A program made the position numbers and the translations under genes. 6,057 nucleotides of DNA from NCBI GenBank assembly GCA_021732945.1, contig JAKFWB010000206.1:1-6057 (forward strand), in the 5' to 3' direction. Positions 1 through 6,057 of the stretch are shown here, in pieces; within the stretch, counting starts at the first letter, position 1; each line of letters begins with the position of its first letter. The notes beneath the pieces are model-generated. The model worked only from the letters and a program-made list of their open reading frames with translations. It had not been told where the DNA came from and made no database searches. The stretch comes from Porphyrobacter sp. (GTDB lineage: Bacteria > Pseudomonadota > Alphaproteobacteria > Sphingomonadales > Sphingomonadaceae).

Positions 1-366
1 ACCGTGGCCGGCGCGCTTGTGACTGTCGCCAAGACCAGCCGGATCGTCAGCGACCCGGTCAACGGGGCGACCAATCCCAAGGCCATCCCCGGCGCGACGG
101 TTGAATATTGCATCACCGTGTCGAACGCGACCGGCGCTGCCCTTGCGACCAATGTCAACGTGGTCGATGATCTGCCAGCCGACGTCACCTATGACACGGT
201 CTTCGGCATCTTTGTCGATGGCAACGCAACCTGCACCGGCGGTGTCGTCGGTGGCAGCTTCAGCGCGGGCAGTGGCCCTGCCGGTGAAGACCAGGTCTTG
301 GGCGATCTCAGTGACGTAGCAGCCGGGCAGACCCGCTCGCTCTACTTCCAGGTCGAGATCAACTAA
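1..366 (+). CDS. DUF11-domain surface/secreted protein, C-terminal part only
   Basis: An open frame enters from the left edge and ends at TAA 364-366, so only the last 121 residues are visible; the GTG at position 4 is simply an internal codon. The visible part is one DUF11 module (the 'conserved repeat' beta-sandwich of bacterial surface proteins). It starts with a VAKTSR strand and an S-D-P-V-N-G / N-P-K-A-I-P-G segment. It continues with the family's diagnostic pattern of P-G-x-x-V-x-Y-x-I-x-V-x-N (about residues 30-42), then the VVDDLP turn, and ends in an aromatic-rich final strand (LYFQVEIN) right before the stop. Two cysteines (codons at 109 and 232) could form a disulfide, which would fit an extracytoplasmic location. 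DUF11 modules are structural or adhesive and carry no known catalysis. No sorting motif or membrane anchor follows the domain, so retention at the surface, if any, must come from the missing part or a partner. The next gene starts 19 bases downstream, implying co-transcription. The full length and domain number are unknown. Confidence 0.85.
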   Translation, partial: TVAGALVTVAKTSRIVSDPVNGATNPKAIPGATVEYCITVSNATGAALATNVNVVDDLPADVTYDTVFGIFVDGNATCTGGVVGGSFSAGSGPAGEDQVLGDLSDVAAGQTRSLYFQVEIN

Positions 367-374
367 GCCTGACC

Positions 375-379
375 GGTAG
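375..379 (+). promoter_or_regulatory. Weak candidate ribosome-binding site for the 1712-residue gene
   Basis: GGTAG lies six bases before the TTG at 386 and is the only purine-rich stretch in the 19-base gap after the upstream stop. It is a poor match to AGGAGG. Because an in-frame TAG at 377-379 closes the frame upstream, and the gap holds no ATG, this weak site supports TTG 386 as the start. Translational coupling to the upstream gene is an equally good explanation for initiation here. Confidence 0.25.
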
Positions 380-385
380 CAAGCT

Positions 386-3300
386 TTGCGTGTAACCCCC
401 TCTTTGCGGCGCTTGGCAGCAGCACTTTCATTGGTGCTGCTGCCATTCGTCGTGCCGCAAGAGGGGGCCAGCGCGCAAACGACGACCAATAGCCCGCTGG
501 TGCGCACGATCACCAACATTGCCGAGGCGAGATGGGATGTCGATGGTCGGCCGCGCCAGACCACCAGCAATCCGGTCAGCTTCGATGTCAGCACAATTCC
601 GTCGCCGCCCCCTACCATTCAGGTGTTCCGCCGTTCACCCGGCGGCGGGTCTGAACTGGTCTATCGCGATCCGGTTTGCAGTGTCAGCCCGAACCCGGTG
701 CAACAGGGCAGCGCGAGCGCGGCTCAGAACAGCACTGCTAACAACGCCACTGCGGTTTCCACCGCGCGCGTACAGCCCACCAGCCAGCTGCGCGGCGGCG
801 AACCCCTGTTTTTCGAAATCAGCGCGCTTGCCGCCAACCGCGATCCTGCCGCGATCGACAGCCTGACTGTTGTCATCACCTCGGCCGATGGTGATCGCGA
901 AACGATGACCGTGTTCGAAACCGCGCCCGATAGCGGCGTATTTGCTGGCGTTATCAATACTCTGCGCCTTCCCCCACCGCTGGTGCTGGAAGATTGCCGC
1001 CTCAGCGTCGGCGCAGATTCGCAAATCACCGTTGCGGTAACGGATCCCGAAACCGGCGGCGTGCTGGTTGAAGCCGATGTTGACGTGCTGGTCGACCCGT
1101 TCGGCGTCGTGTTCGACAGCGAAACCGGCGAAGCGGTGAATGGCGCGCGTGTCTCGCTGGTCGATGCCGTTACCGGAGCGCCCGCCACAGTTTTTGCCGA
1201 GGATGGCGTAACGTCCTGGCCATCAACATTGATCTCCGGAAGCCCGGTAACCGATGGCAATGGCCGCGTGGTGCCAATGGGCGCTGGCGAGTTCTGGTTC
1301 CCGCTGACGGCGATTGGCCGATATCGCCTCGTGGTGGAACCGCCCACGCCCTACACCGCGCCCTCCGCCGCACCGCGCGAGGTGCTGGCCCGGTTGACTC
1401 GCCCCGATGGCCGCCCCTTTGTGATCCGCGAGGGATCTTTTGGCGATGCCTTCGTGCTCGACAATCCGATCCCGTTTGAAGTGGATATTCCGCTGGATCG
1501 TCCGAGCCTTGAACTGGCGGTCACCAAGGTGGCATCGCGCGTCAATGCGGCGCCTGGTGATACGATTTTCTACACGCTGACTGTGCGCAATGCTGATCCA
1601 AGCCGGGTCAAGCGGGCGGTGACGCTCGTCGATACCCCATCGCGGTGGCTGCGGCTGCGGCGCGACACTGTGCGCATCAATGGCGCACGCGCGCCCGATG
1701 CTGTTACCGTGTCGCCCGATGGCCGGGTGCTGACGATTGCGCTTGGCGATCTGGCGGGCGGCGCGCTGGCGCGGGTGACCTATGCCATGACCGTGCGCCC
1801 CGATGCCCCGGCAGGCCGGGCGCTCAACGATGCTGTTGCCAGCGATTCGCTCGGCCGGTTGGCGCGGGCGAGCGCGGCGGTTGATCTTGTCCGCGAGGGC
1901 ATTGCCGACCGGATGACCATCATCGGCCGCATCACCGCCGGGCCTTGCACGCTCAACGAAAAGCAACGCATTGGAATTGCTGGCGTTCGTGTGATGCTGG
2001 AAGATGGCAGCTTTGCCATCACCGATGCCGATGGACGCTATCACTTCGAAGGCGTCGTGCCCGGCACTCACGTGGTGCAAGTGGCGAAGATGACCCTGCC
2101 GCAGGGCGCAAAGATGGTCGATTGCCAGCGCTCCACCCGCAACGCGGGCCGCGCCTCATCGCGCTTTGCGATCGGGCAGGGCGGCAGCCTGGTGGTCGCC
2201 GATTTCCACGCCGTGGTGCCTGAGACCGCCGCTGTGCATGCCGCTGCACCTGCGCCTGCCACCGCAGAGGCTCCCAAGCCCGATGCCGCGCCTGTCGCCA
2301 CCGATTACATCGCGCTGGGCGATGGCGAGGATGGCTTCATCGCCCCCACGCTTGATGCCAACCCGCGCGCGCCTGCGATCCGCGTGGCCATCCGTCACCG
2401 CCGCGGGCAAACCGTGCAGCTGTTCGCCGATGGCAAGCCGGTCGATCCGCTCGCCTTTGATGGCGTCCAGAACCCCAAGAAGGGCAAATTTGCCATCAGC
2501 CAATGGCGCGGCGTGCCGCTGATCAATGAACGCACCACGCTGGAAGCGCGGGTGATCAACAGCTTTGGCGAAGTCTCCAAGAGCTTCACCCGCGAAGTGT
2601 TCTTCACCCGCGTCCCCGCCAAGGTCGCGTTTCTGCCCGAACAATCCAAGCTGATCGCCGATGGCCGCACCCGGCCGGTGATCGCCGTGCGCGTGCTGGA
2701 TCGCAATGGTCGCCCCTTGCGCGAAGGCCTGTCGGGCAATTTCACCCTGAACGCGCCCTATGAAAGCGCCGAGCAGATTGATCGCCAGCAGCTGAACCAG
2801 CTCACCGGCACTGCCCCCACCGCCGCACGCTGGATGGTGGAAGGCAGCGAAGGCATTGCCCGCATCGAACTCGCCCCGACCATGGTCAGCGGCTCGCTGC
2901 GGCTCGATTTTGCCTTTGACGATGGCAACATCACCCGCCGTCAGGAGCTGGAAGCGTGGATTGAGCCGGGCGATATTGAATGGACCATCATCGGCCTCGC
3001 TGAAGGCACGGTGGGCGCACGTTCGGTCGCCGACAATATGGAGCGCGCGGGGCATTTCGAAAGCGATCTGGGCGATGATGCACGCGTGGCGCTTTATGCC
3101 AAGGGCCGGGTGCTGGGCAAATACCTGCTGACGCTGGCCTATGACAGCGCAAAGCAGCGGGACGACCAGCGCGTGCTAGGCGCGATTGATCCGCAGGCCT
3201 ATCACACCGTGTTCGGCGATGCCTCGGTCCGCCGCTTCGATGCTGCCAGCCGCGAAAATCTGTATGTCCGGATCGAAACTTCGACGTTCTATGCGCTCTA

Positions 3301-5524
3301 TGGCGACTTCCAGACCGCCTTCAACCAGACGCGCCTCGCCAATTACAACCGCACCGCCACAGGCGTGAAGGCCGAGGCGCGGGTTGGCGCGGTCAAGGTA
3401 CAGGGTTTTGCCGCCGAAATCGCCAGCCGCTTCCAGCGTCAGGAAATTCAGGGTCAGGGCATTTCCGGCCCCTACAGCCTTGCCAGCCGCCGTATCCTTG
3501 CCAACAGCGAGCGCGTGACGCTTGAAGTGCGTGACAGGTTCCGGGCTGAACTTATTGTTTCATCGCGTGAACTCACCCGGTTCGTCGATTATGACATAGA
3601 TCTGCTGTCAGGCACCATCACCTTCGCCGCACCGGTGTTGAGCCGTGATGAGAACTTGAACCCGCAATTCATTGTAATTGAATTTGAAACTGATGCCGCT
3701 GGCGAAGCGGAATGGAACGCAGGCGTGCGCGCCGACTGGACCAGCGCGGATGGCGCGGTGCGGATCGGGGCGAGCGCGATCAGCGACGCGGGTCTCAACG
3801 GCCCCGACGGGCAAGCGCAGCGCACCGATCTGGGCGCGATCGATGTGCTCGCCCGGGTTGGTGACAACACCGAAATCCGCGCCGAACTCGGCGTCAGCCG
3901 CCGCGAGGGCGACGATGCCACCGGCTGGCTGGTCGAAGCCCAGCACCAGACCGCCAAGCTCGATCTGCTCGCCTATGCGCGCCAAATCGATAGCGACTAT
4001 GGCATCGGCCAGCAGAACCTTGCCGAACGCGGTCGCCGCAAGATCGGTGTCGATGGCCGGGTGCTGCTGAGCCAGGAACTGAGCCTGGTTGGCAGCCTGT
4101 GGCAGGATGACAGCCTGACCGACGCCGCGCGCCGCCGCGCTGCGCAGGCCCAGTTGGTGCTTACCCGCCAGCGCACCGATTTGCGCCTTGGCATCACCCA
4201 TTTCGATGATCGTCTGGTCGATGGCGGCAATGCAGCCTCGACCGTGCTGGAAGCGGGCGCGACGCAGCGCTTGTTCGATAACCGGCTCGAATTGTCGGCT
4301 GGCACCGCCGTGGCGCTGGGCAAGGCGGAAAGCCTTGATCTGCCCGCGCGCCACCGGCTGGGCGTGCGCTATGCTGTAACGCAGGATGTGCGGCTGGTTG
4401 GCACCTATGAAATTGCCGATGGCGAAAACCTCAACGCGCGCCAACTGCGCGGCGGGATCGAAGTTGCGCCGTGGCGCGGCGGACAAGTGGTGACCACGCT
4501 GGGGCAAGAGACCATTGGCGAACTTGGCACTCGCAGCTTTGCCGCCTTTGGCCTGTCGCAATCGCTTCAGGTCAGCCCGACACTGACGATCGATGCGACG
4601 ATTGATGGCAATCGCACGATTGGCGGCGCGGCGGCCAATGTCGCAAACGCTGGCGGCGTGATCAACCCCGCGCAGCCAGTGGCGAGCGGCGGTCAGCTGA
4701 ACGGCGGCCTGCTGTTTGAAGATTTCACCGCTGCCACATTTGGCGCAGCCTGGCGCAAGGATCGCTGGAGCATCACGGCACGCGGCGAAGTGCGCGATGG
4801 CGAGACGGCTGACCGCACCGGCTTTACCTTTGGCGCGATCCGCCAGCTGGGCGAGGGTAGCCTCGTCGGATCGGGCGGAACATGGACGCGCGCCGAGGCC
4901 AGCAATGGTGCGACCACTGAAATCATGGATGCAAGCATTGCTTTCGCCCACCGCCCTGATGCCTCGCCGCTGGCGATGCTGGGCCGGTTGGAGTTCCGCA
5001 GCGACCGGATCACCGGCGGCGTGGCGGGCGAAGCGGGCGGTGCTGGCGGGGCCGGACGCACCGCACTGGTGGTGGATGGTGATGCGACCGCGCGCCGCCT
5101 GGTGGCGAGCCTGTCGACCAACTACTCGCCGCGCGGCGAAGTGGACGGGGCCGAAGTGCGCCGCCACGAATTCGCGCTGTTCCTGGGCGCGCGGCACAAT
5201 TTCGATCAGTTCGAAGGCACCGAGTTTTCGGGCACCAGCGTGCTGGTGGGGGGCGATGCCCGGATCGGGATCGGCGAGCGGTTTGAACTGGGCGCAAGCG
5301 CCACGGTGCGCAGCAACCTTGACGATAACGTCACCAGCTTTGCCTATGGCCCCACCATCGGCGTGGTTCCGGTTGAAGGGATGCTGCTGACCCTTGGCTA
5401 CAACATCGAAGGTTTCCGCGACGGCGATTTCGGCGCGGCGCGCAACACCAACAAGGGCGTGTTTGCGGCGGTTAAACTGTCGTTTGACGCTGACAGCTTC
5501 AGCTTCCTCGGGCTGGGGCGGTAA
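386..5524 (+). CDS. Large multi-domain outer-membrane beta-barrel protein with DUF11 and carboxypeptidase-regulatory-like modules
   Basis: This is a 1712-residue exported protein. Residues 1-30 are a signal peptide (R2, R8, R9, then an Ala/Leu core) with a likely cleavage at ASA|Q. Residues 32-70 resemble a partial DUF11-type strand set (NIAEARW ... SNPVSFDV). Residues 242-325 are a carboxypeptidase-regulatory/SdrD-B-like fold (VFDSETGEAVNGARV; YRLVVEPP). A DUF11 module spans about 375-505, followed by a second regulatory-like module at about 510-610 (T-D-A-D-G-R-Y-H-F-E at 546-555). An Ala/Pro linker lies at about 613-640, and an Ig/invasin-like module at about 742-860 (PAKVAF ... IAVRVLDRNGRPL). 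From about 866 to the end, alternating aromatic/polar strands and Gly/Asp turns read as an outer-membrane barrel. Family landmarks there are ALYAKGRVLGKYLLTLAYD (902-920), YGDFQ (972), YNRT (987), EIQGQGISGPY (1020) and FVDYDIDLLSGTI (1066). All four cysteines (98, 204, 521, 580) precede the barrel. No plug domain or TonB box is evident, so a TonB-receptor label would be unsafe. There is no ATG before about residue 174; TTG 386 is preferred because it gives a full signal peptide, with TTG 404 possible. The role is inferred as a surface anchor, pore or assembly platform for the neighbouring proteins; the actual function is unknown. Confidence 0.85.
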   Translation: MRVTPSLRRLAAALSLVLLPFVVPQEGASAQTTTNSPLVRTITNIAEARWDVDGRPRQTTSNPVSFDVSTIPSPPPTIQVFRRSPGGGSELVYRDPVCSVSPNPVQQGSASAAQNSTANNATAVSTARVQPTSQLRGGEPLFFEISALAANRDPAAIDSLTVVITSADGDRETMTVFETAPDSGVFAGVINTLRLPPPLVLEDCRLSVGADSQITVAVTDPETGGVLVEADVDVLVDPFGVVFDSETGEAVNGARVSLVDAVTGAPATVFAEDGVTSWPSTLISGSPVTDGNGRVVPMGAGEFWFPLTAIGRYRLVVEPPTPYTAPSAAPREVLARLTRPDGRPFVIREGSFGDAFVLDNPIPFEVDIPLDRPSLELAVTKVASRVNAAPGDTIFYTLTVRNADPSRVKRAVTLVDTPSRWLRLRRDTVRINGARAPDAVTVSPDGRVLTIALGDLAGGALARVTYAMTVRPDAPAGRALNDAVASDSLGRLARASAAVDLVREGIADRMTIIGRITAGPCTLNEKQRIGIAGVRVMLEDGSFAITDADGRYHFEGVVPGTHVVQVAKMTLPQGAKMVDCQRSTRNAGRASSRFAIGQGGSLVVADFHAVVPETAAVHAAAPAPATAEAPKPDAAPVATDYIALGDGEDGFIAPTLDANPRAPAIRVAIRHRRGQTVQLFADGKPVDPLAFDGVQNPKKGKFAISQWRGVPLINERTTLEARVINSFGEVSKSFTREVFFTRVPAKVAFLPEQSKLIADGRTRPVIAVRVLDRNGRPLREGLSGNFTLNAPYESAEQIDRQQLNQLTGTAPTAARWMVEGSEGIARIELAPTMVSGSLRLDFAFDDGNITRRQELEAWIEPGDIEWTIIGLAEGTVGARSVADNMERAGHFESDLGDDARVALYAKGRVLGKYLLTLAYDSAKQRDDQRVLGAIDPQAYHTVFGDASVRRFDAASRENLYVRIETSTFYALYGDFQTAFNQTRLANYNRTATGVKAEARVGAVKVQGFAAEIASRFQRQEIQGQGISGPYSLASRRILANSERVTLEVRDRFRAELIVSSRELTRFVDYDIDLLSGTITFAAPVLSRDENLNPQFIVIEFETDAAGEAEWNAGVRADWTSADGAVRIGASAISDAGLNGPDGQAQRTDLGAIDVLARVGDNTEIRAELGVSRREGDDATGWLVEAQHQTAKLDLLAYARQIDSDYGIGQQNLAERGRRKIGVDGRVLLSQELSLVGSLWQDDSLTDAARRRAAQAQLVLTRQRTDLRLGITHFDDRLVDGGNAASTVLEAGATQRLFDNRLELSAGTAVALGKAESLDLPARHRLGVRYAVTQDVRLVGTYEIADGENLNARQLRGGIEVAPWRGGQVVTTLGQETIGELGTRSFAAFGLSQSLQVSPTLTIDATIDGNRTIGGAAANVANAGGVINPAQPVASGGQLNGGLLFEDFTAATFGAAWRKDRWSITARGEVRDGETADRTGFTFGAIRQLGEGSLVGSGGTWTRAEASNGATTEIMDASIAFAHRPDASPLAMLGRLEFRSDRITGGVAGEAGGAGGAGRTALVVDGDATARRLVASLSTNYSPRGEVDGAEVRRHEFALFLGARHNFDQFEGTEFSGTSVLVGGDARIGIGERFELGASATVRSNLDDNVTSFAYGPTIGVVPVEGMLLTLGYNIEGFRDGDFGAARNTNKGVFAAVKLSFDADSFSFLGLGR
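414..445 (+). repeat. Perfect 12-bp inverted repeat (hairpin) inside the signal-peptide coding region
   Basis: Arms 414-425 (T then GGCAGCAGCAC) and 434-445 (GTGCTGCTGCC then A) are exact reverse complements around an 8-base loop, TTTCATTG. In mRNA this would be a stable GC-rich stem beginning 28 bases after the TTG start. It encodes the Ala-Ala-Ala ... Val-Leu-Leu core of the signal peptide. Ala codons next to Leu CTG codons make partial complementarity easy, but three consecutive GCA codons are unusual against the GCC/GCG preference in the rest of the gene. No T-run follows, so it is not a standard intrinsic terminator. It could modulate translation from the weak TTG start, mRNA stability or polarity; this is inference. 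Confidence 0.6.
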
Positions 5525-5590
5525 GCGATGATCGCGTCTCGGCCCGATATGGTAAAGCCTTTGTTTACCTTGTTTTCCTATGCGAGACCC
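5525..5590 (+). other. Intergenic/leader region before the P-domain gene
   Basis: These 66 bases separate the TAA of the barrel gene from the preferred ATG of the next gene. They stay open in the reading frame shared by both genes and contain two further in-frame ATGs (5528 and 5549). A small palindrome, GCGATGATCGC (5525-5535), covers the first ATG, and a second inverted repeat lies at 5551-5569. The stretch 5550-5580 is visibly richer in A and T than the flanking coding sequence, which would suit a promoter or operator. I could not assign convincing -35/-10 boxes. Confidence 0.4.
5551..5569. promoter_or_regulatory. Inverted repeat GGTAAA-N7-TTTACC, possible operator (CtrA-like spacing)
   Basis: GGTAAA (5551-5556) and TTTACC (5564-5569) are exact reverse complements separated by seven bases, 22 bases before the preferred ATG at 5591. 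The inner tetramers TAAA and TTTA each differ by one base from the TTAA halves of the alphaproteobacterial CtrA site TTAA-N7-TTAA, and the spacing matches. This could be a binding site of CtrA or another dimeric regulator, giving the third gene its own control within the cluster. A terminator is less likely: the stem is only 6 bp, half A/T, and lacks a clean T-run. Confidence 0.3.
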
Positions 5591-6057
5591 ATGGAGAACC
5601 TAGGGCAATTGCGGGGATGGGGCGCAAGGCTTCGGCAAGGGTTGGGCTTGCTGGCCGCGCTGCTTGTGGGCGGGCTGGCTGCCCCGGTCGCCGCGCAATC
5701 GGTGACGACACTCGTCAACACCACTGATGGCGCGGTTGGCGGCGCGCAGACCTGCACCGCGCCATTGGTGCGGAACTTTACTGTCGCGGGCAGCTTCCCG
5801 ATCGCCGATGTCGATCTTGGCGTTTATGTCGAGCACGCCCAGCGCGGTGATTTGCGCGTGACCTTGCAGGCACCTGATGGCACGCGGGTGCAGTTGGTGA
5901 ACGGTGATAGCGTCGCCATCACGGGAGATAACCTCAACGTACGGCTGGACGACTCGGCGGGAACGCTGGTCAACACCGATGGCAATAACCGCAACCAATC
6001 GACCGCTGCGCCGCCGTTCCAGAACACCTATCGCTCCAATGCCGCGCTGTCGGCCCT
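5591..6057 (+). CDS. Secreted proprotein-convertase P-domain protein, N-terminal part only
   Basis: The frame is open from ATG 5591 to the right edge, giving 155 complete codons plus two bases. Residues 1-35 form a signal peptide: a basic n-region (R8, R13, R15), a Gly/Leu/Ala core at 17-31, and likely cleavage at PVAA|Q. The mature protein leads almost at once into a P/Homo-B domain (about residues 58-155 and beyond). Its signature elements are IADVDLGVYVEHAQRGDLRVTL (71-92), where the H82 and GDL core is typical, then APDGTRVQLV (94-103), GDN (112-114), LDDSAG (119-124) and the late PPFQNTYRS segment (141-149). In subtilisin-like proteases this domain follows and stabilises the catalytic domain; stand-alone copies occur in bacterial surface proteins and are presumed structural or binding modules. 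No protease domain precedes it here, and anything C-terminal is off the window. In-frame ATGs at 5528 and 5549 would give unusually long n-regions (57- or 50-residue presequences), so 5591 is preferred despite no clear Shine-Dalgarno sequence. A surface or periplasmic role alongside the upstream barrel protein is inferred. Confidence 0.85.
   Translation, partial: MENLGQLRGWGARLRQGLGLLAALLVGGLAAPVAAQSVTTLVNTTDGAVGGAQTCTAPLVRNFTVAGSFPIADVDLGVYVEHAQRGDLRVTLQAPDGTRVQLVNGDSVAITGDNLNVRLDDSAGTLVNTDGNNRNQSTAAPPFQNTYRSNAALSA

Noticed and set aside
390..395. GTG at 390 as an alternative start
   Set aside because: It is followed immediately by TAA in that frame.
5014..5061. Gly/Ala-rich stretch in the barrel as a tandem repeat
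   Set aside because: It is a short irregular run (GGVAGEAGGAGGAG) fitting a flexible loop, with no regular repeat unit at DNA level.
3608..5197. Long minus-strand open frame of 529 codons opposite the barrel gene
   Set aside because: Its product is low-complexity Ala/Arg/Gly/His-rich with no recognisable domain, and the plus strand carries a clear family protein. Long antisense frames are expected opposite GC-biased codons.
386..5524. Calling the large protein a TonB-dependent receptor
   Set aside because: There is a barrel but no recognisable plug domain or TonB box, and the N-terminal half consists of beta-sandwich modules.
5528..5551. In-frame ATGs at 5528 and 5549 as starts of the P-domain gene
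   Set aside because: They would add 14-21 residues to an already adequate signal-peptide n-region. Neither has a convincing Shine-Dalgarno sequence, though GGGG at 5515-5518 leaves 5528 not fully excluded.
5551..5569. Intrinsic terminator after the barrel gene
   Set aside because: The stem is only 6 bp and half A/T, and the following bases (TTGTTTTCC) are not a clean T-run.
5600..5998. Minus-strand open frame of 132 codons opposite the P-domain gene
   Set aside because: The plus strand encodes a signal peptide and a recognisable P-domain; the antisense product shows no domain.

Overview
The window is a tightly packed, all-plus-strand stretch of three secreted or cell-surface protein genes. 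The sequence is GC-rich, with mostly G or C at third codon positions. The protein style (DUF11 surface proteins, a signal-peptided multi-domain outer-membrane barrel, a P-domain protein) suggests a Gram-negative alphaproteobacterium, most likely a sphingomonad. That placement is inferred from the look of the sequence and is not demonstrated.

Layout: (1) positions 1-366 are the C-terminal end of a DUF11 repeat protein whose start lies outside the window. (2) After a 19-base gap comes a 1712-residue gene (386-5524). It has a signal peptide, several beta-sandwich modules (carboxypeptidase-regulatory-like, DUF11, a second regulatory-like module, an Ig/invasin-like module) and a C-terminal region of about 850 residues that reads as a very large outer-membrane beta-barrel. 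It has no ATG start; the best start is TTG, and a perfect 12-bp inverted repeat lies just inside its signal-peptide coding region. (3) After a 66-base intergenic region carrying a short inverted repeat, a second secreted protein begins (ATG 5591). It places a proprotein-convertase P-domain directly after the signal peptide and runs off the right edge.

The same direction, short spacing and shared extracytoplasmic character suggest a functional unit. The simplest reading is that the middle protein is an outer-membrane anchor, pore or assembly platform and the flanking DUF11 and P-domain proteins are its surface or periplasmic partners. This is inference: I know of no characterised pathway or gene name for this trio. 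No RNA genes, mobile elements, CRISPR arrays or credible minus-strand genes were seen.
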